Assembly (NCBI GenBank): GCA_040954595.2
Contig: CM082594.2
Coordinates: 7,936,001-8,000,000 of the forward strand
Direction of reading: 5' to 3'
DNA from: Balanoglossus misakiensis
Lineage: Eukaryota > Hemichordata
DNA length: 64,000 nt
Shown here: positions 1-13,600 of the stretch, piece by piece
Numbering within the stretch: the first letter of the stretch is position 1
How the letters are laid out: each line of letters starts with the position of its first letter
The notes under the pieces: model-generated
Databases searched by the model: none
What the model saw: the letters and a program-made list of their open reading frames with translations, nothing else
What the model was told of the DNA's origin: nothing
Translations under genes and position numbers: made by a program

Positions 1-1274
1 AACGCAATCACTCTGGGCCGCCATCTTGCTTTTCTTCTCTGTTGTGACCAAAATATACTGTGACGTATTCAACTAGCGACCAATAGGAACACAGAACCGC
101 AATGAACATTCAGGCGCCGTTTGCGCCCTCTAGCATCGTGAAAGTGGTGTGTGCAAATTTCAGAAATTTGTCGATTTCGTACAGTCATTGAATAAAGAAA
201 GTTGGTACTGAAACATATCCATTCATATCTAGTTCCAGTAGCAAAAACTATACCATTCCCCTGTATTTTTTTCTCATTTCAGCAACAAAAATGTGACGAG
301 TGTAACCATGGTCGCTCCACAGGAGTGGCCGTGATATAACCTTGGCAACGCATAACTTAATTCATAGTCGAATATGTACGTCTTTCATTTTTAAAATTTA
401 CTTGCTACTCCCAAAGGAACAATCTCACTAATTAACCGGTATAATGAATATTGCTATTAACATTATGTAACACTCTCTTTTACTCAATTTCAAAACGCGA
501 CTGTTATTCAACATCGACGCCAAGTTGGAATCAGTCTGTTGTTCTGCCTACCCGCATCAGTAAGTTTGTATGTAGACCTATATACATGTACACTTCATTG
601 AAACAGAGAACCAATGGTTTCAGGCAAAGAATTCAGCCACAGACGGAGATTATCCGCCAACGTGGTTCATTAATATTGCATTATAGTTTGTAGTATAAAG
701 CCTAATAAGTAGTCCTATATTGAGTTCTTTGAGGAGCATGCTTTTTGGCGAGGAATCTGTAAATAAACGGATTTCCACGGAACATCTGCGTCAATGCTGT
801 AATTTACTATGCAAATACGACATAATATTACCCCTCTGAGCGTACAAGAGGTAAAACACGCCAACTGCACAAATCAGGGATTGCAGTGATGCAGGTAAAA
901 CTCTTGAAACGTAGCCCTCAGGCGACAGGGCGAGTAATGTACGTCAGACGTACAGGTTACAAGACAGGTCCGTAAATCCCAAATGTCGGCTTTAAAGTTC
1001 TGGAAATTCCGCATCTCATATGTCGTAGATTAATCTAATAAAGCTGAAAATTGCACCTGTTCAACAAAACTAAACTGTAAGGTCAGTAATCATCATCATC
1101 CAAGGTTTGAAATGTTTGATCATAGAGAAGATCTTTTTCAACTGTCTGGGGGTTTGATAAAAACAGATCTTTGCTAATCACAAAAAAATGAATGATACAT
1201 AGCCAGCGGGTCACTGCAAACATATACAGAACAGATAAAAACAGTCAAGTACAGGAAGAGGTGTTATGAAATTA
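1..1274. other. flanking noncoding DNA
   Basis: Nothing coding is supported. Open frames here (for example 451-693 plus) have no recognisable domain, no splice context and no codon bias. The first bases carry CCGCCATCTTG, a version of the AAGATGGCGG motif that recurs through the window. Confidence 0.5.
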
Positions 1275-1280
1275 TTTATT
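1275..1280 (-). other. candidate polyadenylation signal for the LRP12-like gene
   Basis: TTTATT on the plus strand, AATAAA on the minus strand, about 1.1 kb beyond the LRP12-like stop codon. A second AATAAA lies at 1732-1737 and could give a shorter 3' UTR. Which is used cannot be told from sequence. The AT-rich region 1.3-2.4 kb, free of credible exons, fits a long 3' UTR. Confidence 0.35.
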
Positions 1281-2390
1281 TTACATCTTGGCCAGTTAAC
1301 TGTGATGTGGATAATTACATTCATATGCATTTATGTGCTTCACATTATTAAATCAAATGTTTATGAGTAAAAAAAAATCTTCCAATTTCTCTAAAAATTG
1401 TTTACAACTCTGTTGGAAAGGTATAATAATCTTGTTGCTTTCGAGTATCAACCTTGTTGTCGTAAGTAACCCGAGATACAAAAAATCCCCACATAAAATA
1501 TACATATAAGCACCCATGATCATTTTAGTTTTGACTTCCAAATAATATCAGAATGAACTTGGAAATGGTAATATACAGAATGTATGAACTGAGTATTTTC
1601 AATAACTATAGCAACTTTGACTAACTTTGCCACTGGCTGACATTTCAGAAGAGTCAAACAACTTGAAACGAAACTTGAACACATTATTGAAAGTAATCAT
1701 GTATATGCAAAATAACATCGCAATCAATGTCTTTATTTTGAATTGGAGAAAACACATTATAAATAAAAAATCTAGCATTCAAAGAATAATTTGATGTTCT
1801 GGAGTATACTTACCGACTACAAACCTAGTAGGTTTATGATATCATGTTCTCTACGAGTATGATATGTAGGTACTGGTGTATACCAAATGTCAGGCCTTTG
1901 CTCTCACACGTGGAGATAGTAAGTCTATGTGGGCATGAAGTGTCATGTTCTAGAAACGGCAGTCGTGGGTGAATATAAGCCTCACACAATTTTATATTGA
2001 ACTATTTCAAGGCACATCAGCCAATGATTTCTATGTATTTTGAATGTGTCAATGAATATATACGTTCCACACATGAAATCACAATTTTTTATACGTAAAA
2101 AAGTAATATTTCCACTGGATTATACTTAATCTGTTTCAGCCTCCCATGTCTCTACACTACAGTACTTGTGTGATATTTTCCTATCAATTATTGTTAGTCA
2201 TAAAGCAATATTACAGTGAAAAGGTAAAGCATGTTTGACCCACAAGCAGGTGCGGAATATTCAGATTAAAAATTACAGGTAAATAACCTTGTGAAAGTCT
2301 CAGAGTGTTTTTTTGTAAGAATAGACACGAAATTGTTAAGAAAATGTAAATGCTTGAATGTGGTGAAAGAAATTATAGTACTGATACCGC

Positions 2391-5300
2391 TCAACAGTTG
2401 CTTTCATTGTCTTGTGATGGAATTAGACAGGCTGTGTCGCTGTCACTTTGACAAGAAGTCTGTGAAGTGTTGTCTTCTGCTTCTCTGTGAGTGATTTCTT
2501 CTGTTTGGTGGTCATCATTGTCATTTGTTTCCACCACTGTGGACGACTGTGCGTCTGTCAGCGTAGGTGCTGGCGTTATCTCCTGCAACTGTTGTATTGA
2601 GGCAACGGCGCGGGCAATTTCACTTTCCTGGACGATCTCCTCCGCCGCCTGACGGTCGGTCTCCGTGTCGGTGTCCGTGTCCTGCCGCGCCTCGTTCTCC
2701 TCGTTGCTAGGCGACTCCGCCCCCTCGGCGGCCTCTGCCTCCTCGCCGCACTCGATGAGGGACGTTGGACGCAGCGTCGTCAAGCGGCTCCGCTGGCAAC
2801 GTCTGGCGCGCCGGGCGTGGGCCAGCGCGTGCACCTGTTCCATGAACGCCGACTGGGCCTGCTCTGAGGGATCCGACGCTTCTATCGACGCCGCGTACGT
2901 TGGGGGCGCTTCTCGGCGCATGAATTCTCTCTCCACGCGCGACATTGGAGACGAGTCAAACGAGGAATGTTGTTCGTTCAACCGCAGTGCGTAGAGTTTG
3001 CACGTACATCCAAGGGCTATGACCAGCAGTAAACCACATATCAATGAACCAATCACAGCGGCCGTTATCACACGTGTTGAAACAAATTCTGAAATGAAAA
3101 TATTACACTCAATAATTCAGCAAACTAACAACATAACCTTCTTTTCTACACAACAGTGCAACAAAATAAGAATGGTGGCTTTGTCCCTTTAAACCTGATG
3201 GTGGCTTTGTCCCTTTAAAGTCGACGAGTATGTGAATTTACAACAAAAGACTGCAAGAAACTTACTTGGACAGTACACTTCATCTGAGCCATCACCACAG
3301 TCATCAGTTTCATCACACTGCCACGATTCAAAGATACACTTTTTATTTTTACAGAGGAACAGACCTCTGTTGCTGTTACAGACTTCAGCGTTGCAGTTGT
3401 ACTCATCAGATCCATCTGTACACCTGGCTTTTCCACTGCAGTGATCTGATTGGCTGAAGCAGGCTTGCCCTGTCCAGCATGAAAACTCATCGTCTTTACA
3501 ACCATCTAACAGAAAGAAAGATGTTGTCATACATTTAGCTGACGCCGTAACAGAGAAAATGTGTTTTTAGAATTTTAAACCCATGGTACATGATTGTACC
3601 AGTGACAGTGTAATTATGCAAAATTCCCAATTTTCATCAAAGACACGACATTCACATTAAGATCAAACACTTACGGCATCCCATTTCATCTTGGCCATTT
3701 TCACATTCAAAAATATTATTACAATGTTCACTTTCAAAATCATAACAGTTGCTTTCGTCCTCGCATGGCGTCTGGTTATTGAGACATGCCCCTGAAAAAA
3801 TAAAAACAAAATCAATGGCATTCACAGTATTGTGTATTACATAACAAGGGAGAACACTACAGTGAGAAGTCTGAACAAATCTGTATAATGTTAGCACATT
3901 GGCCTTAATTGTCACCTTTGCGTTGATAGGTAGCGTTGAAACCTCTATTCGTGAAGTGTTCATCAGCTTGGAATACGACCATCAGTCGGCTGTGACTGGA
4001 TTCAATAAGCTTGGGTGCACTCTGACCATCATTGACACGACAAAGCTCTTGCTGCAAGGACAGAAGAGAAATATAACTATTACAATGTTGCCATTTTATC
4101 AAGAAGAATAAAACAGTGGCTTTATACCAGAACTGATTACAGCAATTACTGCCATACTATTGCAGGATGAGACCTTCCCCCAGCCTCCTTGACCTTTGAC
4201 ACGAATCCTACAACCCTTCAGTGGTGTTCATCAGTACACTAATACATGCAAATGCTGCATTTACCTCATACATGTTATCACCATCATACACAATGACCGT
4301 GTCCGAGCTATCGATCTGGAAATCAACAAATCGCAGCTGTATGGTGTTCCCCGCTGGCACTTCAATAATCCAGGTGCATTCCATGTGGTTGGAGTACTGC
4401 TGGGGGTAATGGGGAGTGGTGAAATAGCCGGTGTCTCCGTCCAGGTAGTGATTGCACGTGGAACTACAGCGCAGTTCGTCTATGGAGTCCAGACAGTCCG
4501 GGATGCCGTCGCACTTACGGAATTCCGGTAAGCAGATCTCTTCCTTGGAGTCTATGCTGTTGCAGCTGAAATAATGCTGTCCACATTTGGTAATGTTGGG
4601 TCGGTGAATCCCTATCAGGAGAAATTAAACTGACGTATTACTGCATTTAGTGGCACGACACATGTATTCATATCACAGTGGTGGTTGTATGCACGGCATT
4701 ATTAGTGTACAGTATGTGTGTCATAGTCCACTTCTGCCATTAGCCAGCCACTTACAAACCACAGACCAAGATGAGTGGCTGTGCACTTACCACCAGTACA
4801 GTGCTGGGCGCTCTCATCAGATCCGTCCCCACATTCATTCATTCCGTTGCATGTCCAGTTCTCCGGAATGCATTTTCCGTTGTTGCACCGAAACTGATGG
4901 AATGTGCAGCGTGGAGCAGGCACATAACCTGAAATAGAACCATTGACATTATAAGTATTGATCACTTCATCGAAATTGTTGAGCTTGTCATACACACACA
5001 TTCCATTCAGTTACAAATCACAACCAACACTACCGGTATTACCAGTAAGTGACCAGAAAGTGTCCACAGAAGTAACCATCTTTCAGGTACATGTAATTTA
5101 AACTCCAGAAGTTCAAATCAGTGGATAAGACTTTACCTGTGATGTACATCAGTGAAAACCCTCTTCCAGAGTCCTGCTGATCTGTGTGGAATTTCAACCA
5201 GACATGACCCCGTGATGATATGAATGGTGGAGGTAGTTCGCTGCCACAGTACCTCTGTCCCCCAATCATTCCGATGACAGGACCGATTTCGAGGTAATCA

Positions 5301-6055
5301 TACTCACAGTGGATTTTATCTTCCAGATCAAATTCTCTAAAGCTGAGATACAGGGGGAAATTGAGGTAAAACACTAGATAGGCTCTAAGCACATATTTTG
5401 CCTTTGAAGGCAAATAACCAAGTTGCAAACTGTGGAGTACTGTATAAACTTTAGAAGTGTAATACCTGATTGTAATAGTCATATTATCATGTTCAGCATT
5501 AATGAACCATGAACAGTCCTGATTGGATAAATACGGTTGTGGATAGTTCTGATTGGCTATGTTTCCTTCTGGTCCAAAACGTTGCGTATTAGGACATTCG
5601 TGTCCTGTAACAAGAAAACATAATTATCAAAACAACAGTCTTAGGTGATGTTTTGTATAAAGGAACAATCTCTAAGCTCTGCTAGAGAAATTATTTGACT
5701 CTACGTTTATAAATTAACTTGTCTTTTATACCTTCATCATCCTGTCCAGAATTCAACGTCCCCGCTCCTACAAAAACAAACAAGTGTAACAATGACATAC
5801 GTCGGAAGGTCACGAAACATACATGTATCACCGGTAGAAACTCAAGGCCAGGTTAACACCTCGGGTGACCGAGTTTTATCAGATACGACCCACTTTATCT
5901 CAAAATATTGGAGAAGGTTTAAATACGGTATTCATCGCGTACAACGTACAATCATTGTACATACCTGTACCCGGAAGGCAAAGCGAAATCCCGTGACACA
6001 CGATCAAGGAAGTCATCAAAATGTTCACGTTTCCATGTCCAAACGTCCACGCCAT
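2391..6055 (-). CDS. LRP12: LRP12/LRP3-like CUB and LDL-receptor class A transmembrane receptor
   Basis: Ten exons on the minus strand, in transcript order: 6055-5965, 5767-5732, 5604-5466, 5342-5137, 4928-4791, 4611-4265, 4051-3916, 3791-3675, 3505-3266, 3088-2391. All junctions are GT-AG and phases are consistent, giving 2148 coding bases and 715 residues. Order seen: hydrophobic signal region (1-30), CUB1 (about 46-158, starts [10 protein letters not shown]), LDLa1 (165-202, CGDGSDE), LDLa2 (212-253), CUB2 (256-362), LDLa3-5 (366-403, 405-443, 446-483; the last two end [10 protein letters not shown] and [10 protein letters not shown]), TM helix (about 490-511), cytoplasmic tail of about 200 residues. 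This order is that of vertebrate LRP12/LRP3, endocytic-type receptors of the plasma membrane. The juxtamembrane run CKLYALRL followed by [16 protein letters not shown] is characteristic of that subgroup. It includes a PPTY (PPxY) motif at 545-548, a possible WW-domain ligase site. The tail is acidic and Ser/Thr/Glu rich and ends SQDNESNC. LDLa2 and LDLa3 lack the full DGSDE calcium motif. The start ATG is the one leading straight into the hydrophobic leader. LRP12 versus LRP3 cannot be separated; a single invertebrate co-orthologue is likely. Confidence 0.93.
3173..3220. repeat. short tandem direct repeat in LRP12-like intron 9
   Basis: Two copies of a 26-bp unit (core TGGTGGCTTTGTCCCTTTAAA) lie side by side between the LDLa4/5 exon and the TM/tail exon. 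Confidence 0.8.
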
Positions 6056-6295
6056 TTCAAACTTTGTCCAGGATATAATAGATAAATAAGTAATTTGATA
6101 TACGTTATGGCGTGACGGATGATATCAGCATATGTTGCGGGTGCTATCTGAAAACATAGGGTGGTGCGCGTTGACACATTTCATCTCCCGACGGCCATTT
6201 TGTTTTGACGTTCAACTTTGTTGGACTGAAGATAGCATCGGATTCAGATTGAAATTTATTCCAAAACTTCATCCGAATACCTGGCCGAATACGCC

Positions 6296-6322
6296 TCTGT
6301 CTGTCTGTCTGTCTGTCTGTGT
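6296..6322. repeat. (CTGT)n microsatellite upstream of the LRP12-like gene
   Basis: Six CTGT units followed by imperfect CT/CTGT sequence to about 6365. It sits about 240 bases upstream of the start codon, in the presumed 5' UTR or promoter. Confidence 0.9.
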
Positions 6323-6864
6323 CTCTCTCTGTACTGTGTGTCTCTCTCTCTTTGTCTGTCTATCTCTGTGTATTGTGTATATGATCTTATGTTATGAAGT
6401 CTCCTCTTTGTTCCACCGACACCCATAAAGCTCGACAAGATTTTTTGTGAATAATGTTTCCTTTATTGTGTCCACGATGCTATAATTCTGTCATTCAAAC
6501 TGAAGTCATGAGATAAAGGGACCTTTCGCCGGGGTATGGATCAGAGGAATTGGAGAGATTCGCATTTCCAAAACCTGTCCTAGGGGATGGGCTTATTTTA
6601 GAATTGGAAATGCGACTAAATGTCAAATTCTATCTTCTCAGTTGTTCAGCGATCCCACACACTCCCGTATTACACGCGATGGTGAAATCTTCTTAGGGGA
6701 GAATCACTTAAGCTCTCGGGAGAGGGGGTGGTGGGTGGGTGGAGAGAGTGAACGTTGGACGCCACAAGTATCCAAGTAATGTGAACCATTGTCAATAATG
6801 TATTACCCCCAGTATCCCCATGTACTTTAGAAATACACAACAGGCTGAGTTGCATGTACAAATA

Positions 6865-6874
6865 TTTATTTATT
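6865..6874 (-). other. candidate polyadenylation signals for the RGK GTPase gene
   Basis: Two overlapping AATAAA hexamers on the minus strand (AATAAATAAA), about 770 bases past the RGK stop codon. They are the first good signals downstream. Use is inferred. Confidence 0.4.
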
Positions 6875-7642
6875 TTACAATGACAGTAAAAAGCGGAATT
6901 AACCACTGATACATGTTGACGAGTATTTGTACATTCCGTATATCGTTACTATAGCAACAGCTTCTTCAAGTACCAATCTCAAAAAATACTGATTCAGAAA
7001 GCATGAAAGTTTAATTTCAGCGGAAGACTTGGGAGGAGTTCAAAATTGTGACACGGTATCACTCAACGGGGAAGGACACAGTTGTTAACGGGGGATTCTC
7101 AGTATAAAATTGGGCCGATTTTCTGTCAAAGTATATTTTTCTTCAGAACTTCTCTGAACCTTAGATAAAATTATGAATGATTGATTTCCAGGAGCGTGGT
7201 GTGATGTTTAAACATACAAATGTCAGCGTTCATCTATGAAAAGGTATGGAACAAGGGATACAGCAACGGAGATTGAAAGTTGCCATTAAAGCAGATTAAC
7301 ATGGGCAGTCGTATGCCACACGTCAGTGATATCGGATATGGTCAAAAATAATTACGAAAGATGACCAGTATGTCCCAATTTCTCCATCCCCTTCATCCCT
7401 TAATAATGAACGGTGGCCGAATTACCCGAACCAAAAGATGTGATACATAAAGAAAGAAAGTGTGGGTGTCAGTACGAAGCTTGGCTGAATACAAGATGGT
7501 ATATAAAATGTCGTTGTACAGCATCTCCCGTATATTGCCCAAAGAGAATACTGATTTATATCGAAAATGCTAAAAATGCGTAAGAATGAATATGTACAGC
7601 GCAGAACAAAACGTATTTACAAGAGTGAAAGATAGTGTCCGG

Positions 7643-10600
7643 TTATAGAATTTCTAAATTATGACAAGACTTTGAACGTGACCTATAGCTAGGTGCCGGG
7701 TCACTGTCTCGTTTGCCGAAGAAACGGCCGAAAAGTCCCCTCGCCCGTTTGAATACTGAGCTTCGCCTTCTCTTGCTGTTTCTCCTCTTTGGACTGTCCT
7801 TGGTCTTGTCCTGCGTTTCATCCGACTTGTGCGCCCTCAGGCGGATCTGTCGTACAACGCCCTCGAACAGCGTGTCGATGTTGTGACCCAGTGAGGCTGA
7901 TGTTTCGATGAATTTGCAGTTAAACGATGCGGCGAAATGTCTGCCTTCTGTAAAATACAGACAATGGGATGGTTGGGGTAAGACGCAAGAAAGTGCCATG
8001 TGGAGTCATTCATACAAGATGACCTAGACGATAATGTCAGTGAAATAAGCAAAAGAGTCACGAAAATCAGGAGATGGTCTTAATGAGACTTTAATATACC
8101 CCTCCAGATAAAATGATAGGTTTTTCCTCCAATAAATGCATTAACAGGTTTTTCCCCTCAAGTCCCCCAAAGAGTCGAGATTCCAAGGCCTATAGGAAAC
8201 TGAACATTCCCTTGGATGAAATTGGAGTCGTGAGCAGTTAATTGGCCATCCTCGCTTGCCAAGCCTGATGCGTCGTTGTAATCGAGCTTACGACACGAGC
8301 GGACGATTTTAATTGGCTAAAATTGTCGTCTGCCGCGGAAGACGACAATTTGCATGACGTCGGAGGAGCTCAAAACTTTCTTTATACCTATGGTATTTTA
8401 TTTGTAAGAAGGAGGTAAGTATATTGTAAGCCTTTATCCTCTAAAGAAAAATCTGTACTCCCACATGGCGAAAACGACGTACAACCAAAGCCAGATCACG
8501 TGGGTTTCACTGTCGTCAGAATCCGATGACGCGAACATCCATGTGACATTTGAGATTGAAAAAATCAATTATAAATATTTGCTGCATCTTTCATAATCTT
8601 TGACAGTGTCTTGTGGCTTTCGCCGTTTCTCAACGTTTTCAATCCGCATTTTCGAGTTATGTACAAAATCTGAAAGCTTTGCCTCAAAACAATTGTGAAT
8701 GTACTTTTTCGTGCATTTAAAAAGTCAATTGATGATCTGACGTCTTTTAATGACGAAACTGACAAAAATAAATATTTTCTGACGTAATAATCTGCTTTGG
8801 TGCCTAAGTGATCTTCCTTCGCGCATCGCATGGCATGTAGTTGTCTCTTTTCAATTATTTAATATGGTTCATTTGATCTGACGTTTTTCAACGATAAAAC
8901 GATAAAAATAAAATAAAATGAGGTTTTGAAGGAATAATAATATACTCTCTGACGCACTGTAAGGGCGTCTTAATAAAGACTAAGTGATGCTCCGCCACGC
9001 ATGAGATGAAAATGTACAAGTCACGTGACGCTATTGAAAGAAGTCGACTCTTTAGAAACCTAACCTCGGAGAGACTGATCCGTTTTCAGAAGATGAAAAC
9101 TTCGAAATATTTATTTCCGTGGAGCTTGTGTGACGTTCTTTTGAAATTGATGGTGTTTCGCGGAGTTAAAAATTTCCGACTGAGTTGGCATGGTGGCCAT
9201 TTTGGAGACGCGACGTCTATACATTTGTGATAATTCTAAGCACGTGTAAAATCAACACAGAGAATGAAGGGAAGATGGATAATTTGGTGATTCGGTCGTT
9301 AGGTCTAGACCAAGTTCACTTTCATAGATCGGCGAGTCTGGGTATAGTTTCAACAACATTAAAGGCCAACAAACGTCACTGAAGGCCAAACAAAGTTCAT
9401 CGACCTGCCCCCTTTTCTGGATATCCAAAAAAATGCAACTTGCCTTCATATGTGACTTCCCGAGATCTTTCCAGGTCTGTCTTGTTCCCTACTATGATAA
9501 TTGGCACAGTTTCACTGTCCTTGGTCCGCCTCAATCGAAACCGCAACTCTTTGGCTCGCTGAAAGCTCTGTCTGCTCGTAATGGAGTAAACCAGGAGATA
9601 AGCACCGCCATCTGTCAGATAACGCTCTTCGTGTTTGGTGAACTCATCCTGAAATAAAAACGAGATTTCAAGATATTCAAACGACTCCTTTTATTTGTTG
9701 AATTCAGACACTCAAAGTTATTAAACCCTCATTCACTATGTTTGAATGATCGACAATAGGAACCCGATCGCATCGGGTTTTAGTGGCTCTTTTTAACATG
9801 TTTTCTTTCGGGAGATTAAGTCAATCGCACGTCACCATCCTCGCGAACTGGAGCAGTAGTTGTTGCCGTAAAGAGGCATGTGATTTATGTCGTAAATAGA
9901 AAGAGAATCTGTATCATCTACGACAGACGATACAGATACGTTATGCGTGACACTGGTTCATATGGTTGTCACTTTTGCTTACATCATCACAGGAGCATCT
10001 GCTGTATGTAGCATTTTGTTTTAACTGCCATCTGGCGAGGTAATATGACTTATCACATCACCATGGCAACAACCGATAGACTGATGTAAAGAAATGCATC
10101 CCCATGACCCCAGCTATCCGCGAGGTCACGGAATTCTGTGCGTTGGGTGACTTACCCGTCCGTATGATGGCGTGTCGAATAACTGCAGAGTCGCCTCGTC
10201 ATCATCCACCGATACAGTCTTCTCGTACACGTCGTCGATGTCTTCTGTAAATCAAAGGTCAAATAGAAAAACAAAAAGATTAGAAACACAGGTTTATGGT
10301 TGCCAATCCTTACAAATATAGCCTGTGTTTGGATTTCGTATGGAATTTCGGCTTATAAAAAACATTGTGGTCGGCTAGACACAGCAGATTCCGCCAGAAC
10401 ATGAAGCTAATGACAAGGTGATGCCAACAGAGAGGTTGAGATGTGCAGACCAGACCAGACTGGAATGCAGTTCGAATGATCCGTGTTACATTGTGACGTA
10501 TGGGCTTTGCTGCAGGGTCACACCTATGAAATACCGCCATCGCCATTTCATCCTAATCTGGTTTATGAGGTATATAGGGAAAATTCTAAGATCGTGAGCG

Positions 10601-13600
10601 ATCCCGTGGGAAATATACTAAATAAAATATATTTAATACAGCATATGTTGGGATAGAACTGATTGAATACACGCCTTTAAATTTGCTAAACAAAATCGCT
10701 CGGGAACCGATACTTCAGTTTTCCATAGCCCAACTGTTCTGTGTGATTTCATGTGAGCACATGGTATTCTAAATCACCAACGCGGTTTGACCGAAATATC
10801 ACCCGACTCTATTATTAAAATATACGTGTATGACGCATATTCAAATGAGAACAGAAATGTTCTCACCATATGTACATGTAAATACTTGTAGTTTGCGGTC
10901 CTGTCTTCCTACGCTCACTTTCGCTTGCTGTCTATGTTTGTGTCCACAAAAGTTTAAAAACATCCATTTTTCATAAATCAGAAATTTCACCAGTTGTTCA
11001 TTTAACCTAGCATTCCATGAGCCTCACGTCGCCAGATTTAGGAATCGTTTGGGTCTTTTAACTTGTTCACAGATGTCCGATGGGCATCTGCTGATATCGT
11101 GTACACGTCGGAATGCTGTGAAATGTCCAGCATTTGCATCTGCCGGATCTAACGACTGCCACCGCTCTTGTGAACATCGAACTTTGTCTCGAAGGTGACC
11201 ACTGAGAACTGACAACTCGCTTCATGTCGGAAGAAAGCTATACGTACACAACGACATGATAATAAGTCGTAGATAACATTTTACGAGTTTACCCTATCTG
11301 ACATCCGCAGGAGTTGATTGTCTTTACCCATTAAATAACTCAATTGAAATAATGACAAATGACCCGACAAGGCCAACAACGATCATTATTCACAAGATCG
11401 CTGACGTATACTCGAGTTCGGTCTGCAAACACCATTACAATGTAATCGTCCAACTTTAAAAATAGACCCGACGTAAAATGATCTCCATCCAACGATTAGT
11501 CATGGGTACTTGTGACTAAAAATAGCAAACTGACAAATCTCCACCAATTCGTCATTGTTTTGATAGCCAAGTTCAAGGAGTACGGCTGCAAGGTCAAACA
11601 GAACCTATTAGCCAAATGTTCACTGTCCTTGACTTTTATACTCTGTGGATTTCAGGCACAGAAGTGATGACTATCAGCCATGTGCAGTTTCTTTCCAACA
11701 CTATTAATATCAGATGGATGTAATCTCCTTTCGTTCGTCTCCGCGTGTTTAGTCTAGAGAGTCCAGTGACTTCAGGGTCTAGATCCGCGAATTAAAAATA
11801 AAGTACGCAAATATTTTTCTCTTGGCAGCTTTAGAGTGTTCTCTTTTGCAAAATCTTGAATGACGTCAGAGCAATTTTGTGTCAAATTGTCTAAAATTCG
11901 AAATTCAAAATGGCCGCCAATCTCTATGGCCGAAAATTCATCTTTGAATTCATAAAGACTACCCACACGCTTTAATAGCAAGGAATTGGAACTTATTTTG
12001 GGATGACTATCATTGTTCTGAAAATCTGCCCCCGAGGCGCATGCTAAACCTGAAAGTCAGGGTTGAAAGAAACTAGGCTAGTTCCTGGAGTACTGCCCAC
12101 TTGACTTTCAATGATACAAGAGTATATACAGAATGATATACGTCACTCCCTATACGCCATTTATGCTGTGTATTAAAATGATGAGCTATTCCAATTGCCC
12201 TGACGTGTTGGGAGACCTTTTCATCAGAATTTTGTACTCAGCCTTCATATTCTTCCCCTTAAAAAGGTTAATTTAATACCGTGACGTGTGTGGAGACATT
12301 TTGAAGCATGTTTGACATGTTTCGACCAGAAAGTAGTCAGCATTCGGAAGCGCTGTAGTATTGATACGTGCAACTGGAACTGTTGTCGTTCCATGATAAC
12401 ACAAAGCGACATAGTGCAGGGAGTTGAAGTACGTGTTCGGGGGAAAATTACGAAAATTACTCAACCGATTATTTTCAACATGTACCGTTAACAGTAGCCA
12501 TTTCTATGCGGCATGGCTTTGTCTGTGTGTGAATACAGACAATTCCTCGCTCGTCCTGGCCAGATAAATCATGACTGTCGACACAAGGCGCATAGCGAAC
12601 TCTAAAACCTCTCTGTATCGTTTGCAGACGACATGCTGACGGCTCATCGCCTCTATAATAAATAGGTCATCTCTGATGCCCGTATCTGAACAACACAATC
12701 TGCTGCCGCGCTATCACATCTGCAGTCAAAATTATCCAGTGACCAGAATAATTGCGAAAATGATGTCAACATATAGATGTCGTATTATATAGTACTTTGA
12801 CACTGAAACTGGTGCATTACTTTCACTTAAATAAATAATATTGGCCAAAGGTGGATTTATCGAGAAAAACAACAACATGATTTTGTGTTTAGTTTTAAAC
12901 TGAACCAGCGAAAAACATGCTCAGACTAGTCAGCCATACTGTGATTAGTTTATGCCGAATATAAATAACTACAATCGGATTCCGAGAAAGCGCACATCCA
13001 ATATACACTGTGTAAATCATAGCATCATTTCAGTTGCCCGTAAATGTAGCTGCAACAAAGGTCAATCCGAGCTGTAGCCAAAAGACCACGGTGGATATGT
13101 CAAATTAAATTATTCATTGTAGAACTTCGGAGAATGTGTCATCAAGGCGTTTTAGAAGATAATTCCACGGTGACGGCACAGTTATTATAGCGAAACATTG
13201 ACGTAAGTTGTAACCTGAGTATCGTTTGGGTAGAGTGCCCAGGCGCTGTGACTGTTAAACTCATTTGATCTCGAAGCTAACTTTCAACTTCTGCACTTCC
13301 GACGCTTCGGTGCAACGAGTGAGATATAACCACGGCATTCTTTATCGTTCGTGGCATTTGCAATTTGATGAAAGGCAGAGAGCAGATAGCGCAAAGCACA
13401 TGGATTCCAACCCGCATCCACTCTAGTCGGTTCAGCGCGTGAGGGTAAAACGGCGCATGCGCCTGAATTTCAACTCTCAATTTATAAAATAATATTATTG
13501 CTTTTATTCCACGCAGTGCCAAGGTTTCACCAATAAGTGACATCAACGCTATGGTTTATTAAATCAACAAACCGACCCAGTATCGCCACCTAATCGTGGG

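Larger units (their letters stand above)
6056..7642. other. spacer: LRP12-like promoter side and RGK 3' UTR
   Basis: No coding sequence seen. The right part is probably the 3' UTR of the RGK gene, because overlapping AATAAA signals on the minus strand lie at 6865-6874. The left part, next to the CTGT microsatellite, should hold the LRP12-like promoter. The two genes are therefore head-to-tail with probably less than 1 kb between transcripts. Confidence 0.45.

Noticed and set aside
2665-2994. Plus-strand frame of 109 residues
   Set aside because: Shadow of the Ser/Glu/Ala-rich tail of the LRP12-like receptor on the other strand.
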